Below, one piece after another: positions 63,075 to 64,000 of a stretch of DNA of 64,000 bases (positions within the stretch are counted from its first letter, which is position 1; each line of letters opens with the position of its first letter). The notes under the pieces were generated by a model. That model was not told the DNA's origin and ran no database searches. It was given only the letters and a program-made list of their open reading frames with translations. Source of the DNA: Chelydra serpentina (lineage: Eukaryota; Chordata; Testudines; Chelydridae); the NCBI GenBank assembly GCA_037349315.1, contig JBAIAC010000057.1:2356001-2420000 (forward strand). Direction: 5' to 3'. The translations under genes and the position numbers were made by a program.

Positions 63075-63255
63075 AAGACTCCTGGTCCCTATTTCTGGCG
63101 CTGTTACTGACTCTTCATCTGATCTTAGACAAGTTAGCCATCTGTAAAATGTGGTGACACTTGCGTTCCTTCCAGGGAGATGGCAGGAGGGGCAGGGATC
63201 AGAGATATACTTTGCATCAGTATAGTGCTTTGGGATCCTGGAATGGAAGGTGACG
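63075..63255 (+). mobile_element. MIR-like fragment
   Basis: CTTAGACAAGTTAGCCATCT followed by GTAAAATGTGGTGA, and TAGTGCTTTGGGATCCTGGA downstream, resemble a forward MIR. Confidence 0.45.
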
Positions 63256-63827
63256 TAGGAGTTCAAAGTATTAGCTCAAATTAGGGGCATGGAATAAAAA
63301 CCAGGTTATAAAACAGAATAGGCAGCAACCAGCATATTAAGTATGTTTTATAGCATGTTCATTTTCAAGTTAATAATCCATCCATGTCTTATGAACTGCA
63401 GTGTGACTGGAGTAGATCAAATTGCATGAGAAACACAAATACTGAAAAACAAGGCAGATATATCTCTATCTACACCAGACATGAGCTACTGGAATAATCT
63501 AACACACACAAAACCAAAATAAACCATGTCCTTAGCACATTCTCTTGTATGCCGGCACTACAAACTTACTGAAAACTGCTCCAAAGCAACATTGTAGCAT
63601 CATGACTTTCCTGCTGTCTTTACATTTTTAATATGCACATTTGGCAAAGGAATGAGAAGGGGCACCCTTTCCCCTTCCACTCTAGTGCCCAAGTGGGATA
63701 TTTTTCATACTATGCATTAACTCCCCGAATAAAAGAAACCATAGTCCAATGCTCATTTACCACTTGCACCTGTCATATCTGCTGTATGGCCATTTGGGAG
63801 TCAAACTCAGAGTGACAATCAAACGTC

Positions 63828-64000
63828 TAGGGGCTAAGTCGACCTAAGTTACACAACTCCAGCTATGTGAATAATGTAACTGGAGTTGACATACTTTAGG
63901 TCGACTTATTGCCGAGTCTACACCATGCTGGATTGACAGGAGAAACTCTCCTGTCAACTTACCTTATGATTCTCGTTCCGGTGGAGTACTGGAGTCGACG
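63828..64000. mobile_element. Reptile MITE (GTCGACCTAAGTTA family), cut by the window edge
   Basis: AAGTCGACCTAAGTTACACA, a partly palindromic centre (GAATAATGTAACTGGAGTTG) and TTTAGGTCGACTTA. The element continues past 64000. Confidence 0.6.

Larger units (their letters stand above)
42474..64000. other. THRAP3 5' intron/5' UTR territory
   Basis: 21.5 kb upstream of the first coding exon. No protein-coding exon is supported, and no CpG-rich promoter is seen. The repeats are listed separately; stretches between them (for example 48246-51500, 53100-55400, 59500-61500) show nothing I recognise. Mammalian THRAP3 has a long non-coding 5' portion, which fits. Confidence 0.55.

Overview
This is nuclear DNA of an amniote, most likely a cryptodiran turtle. 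The coding exons match vertebrate THRAP3 and a CD2AP-family SH3 gene (SH3D21-like). The dispersed repeats are those I associate with turtle genomes: a tRNA-derived SINE with a CR1-type 3' tail, snapback hAT elements with 8-bp target duplications, and a DIRS-type retroelement. Nothing here is prokaryotic: no operon, CRISPR array or phage gene. Family names for the repeats come from memory and were not checked against a library.

Region 1 (1 to about 15,000) is GC-rich and gene-dense. It carries fourteen exons of an SH3D21-like gene on the minus strand. They encode three SH3 domains and a proline/lysine-rich linker that ends in a CD2AP-family motif. The exons splice in frame through 388 codons, and the gene runs off the left edge before its stop codon. 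Introns are short, with a G-rich minisatellite, a full-length SINE and many uninformative GC-rich open frames.

Region 2 (about 14,740 to 20,000) is intergenic. Base composition falls sharply to AT-rich near 17 kb. It holds a hAT-type MITE, a GT microsatellite and a reptile repeat whose minus strand looks like a hammerhead ribozyme core.

Region 3 (about 20,000 to 64,000) is THRAP3, also on the minus strand. Ten coding exons encode a 967-residue protein: an N-terminal RS domain, an RG/Y-rich stretch, a conserved central region and an RG-rich acidic tail. The 3' UTR runs to tandem AATAAA signals near 20,020. From 42,474 to the right edge the sequence is intron and non-coding 5' exon territory; no CpG-rich promoter is visible, so the THRAP3 start probably lies beyond 64,000.

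In mammals THRAP3 and SH3D21 are also neighbours in the same orientation, so the synteny supports both calls. THRAP3 is a nuclear splicing and transcription co-regulator; SH3D21 belongs to the CIN85/CD2AP adaptor family. I see no sign that they act together beyond being adjacent.

The most interesting points are two competing THRAP3 splice donors (a GC donor and a GT donor 42 nt apart that would add 14 codons in frame), the hammerhead-like core, a 48-bp near-perfect inverted repeat in THRAP3 intron 1 or 2, a foldback hAT element keeping the transposase C-terminus, and the CD2AP-type motif in the SH3D21-like gene.
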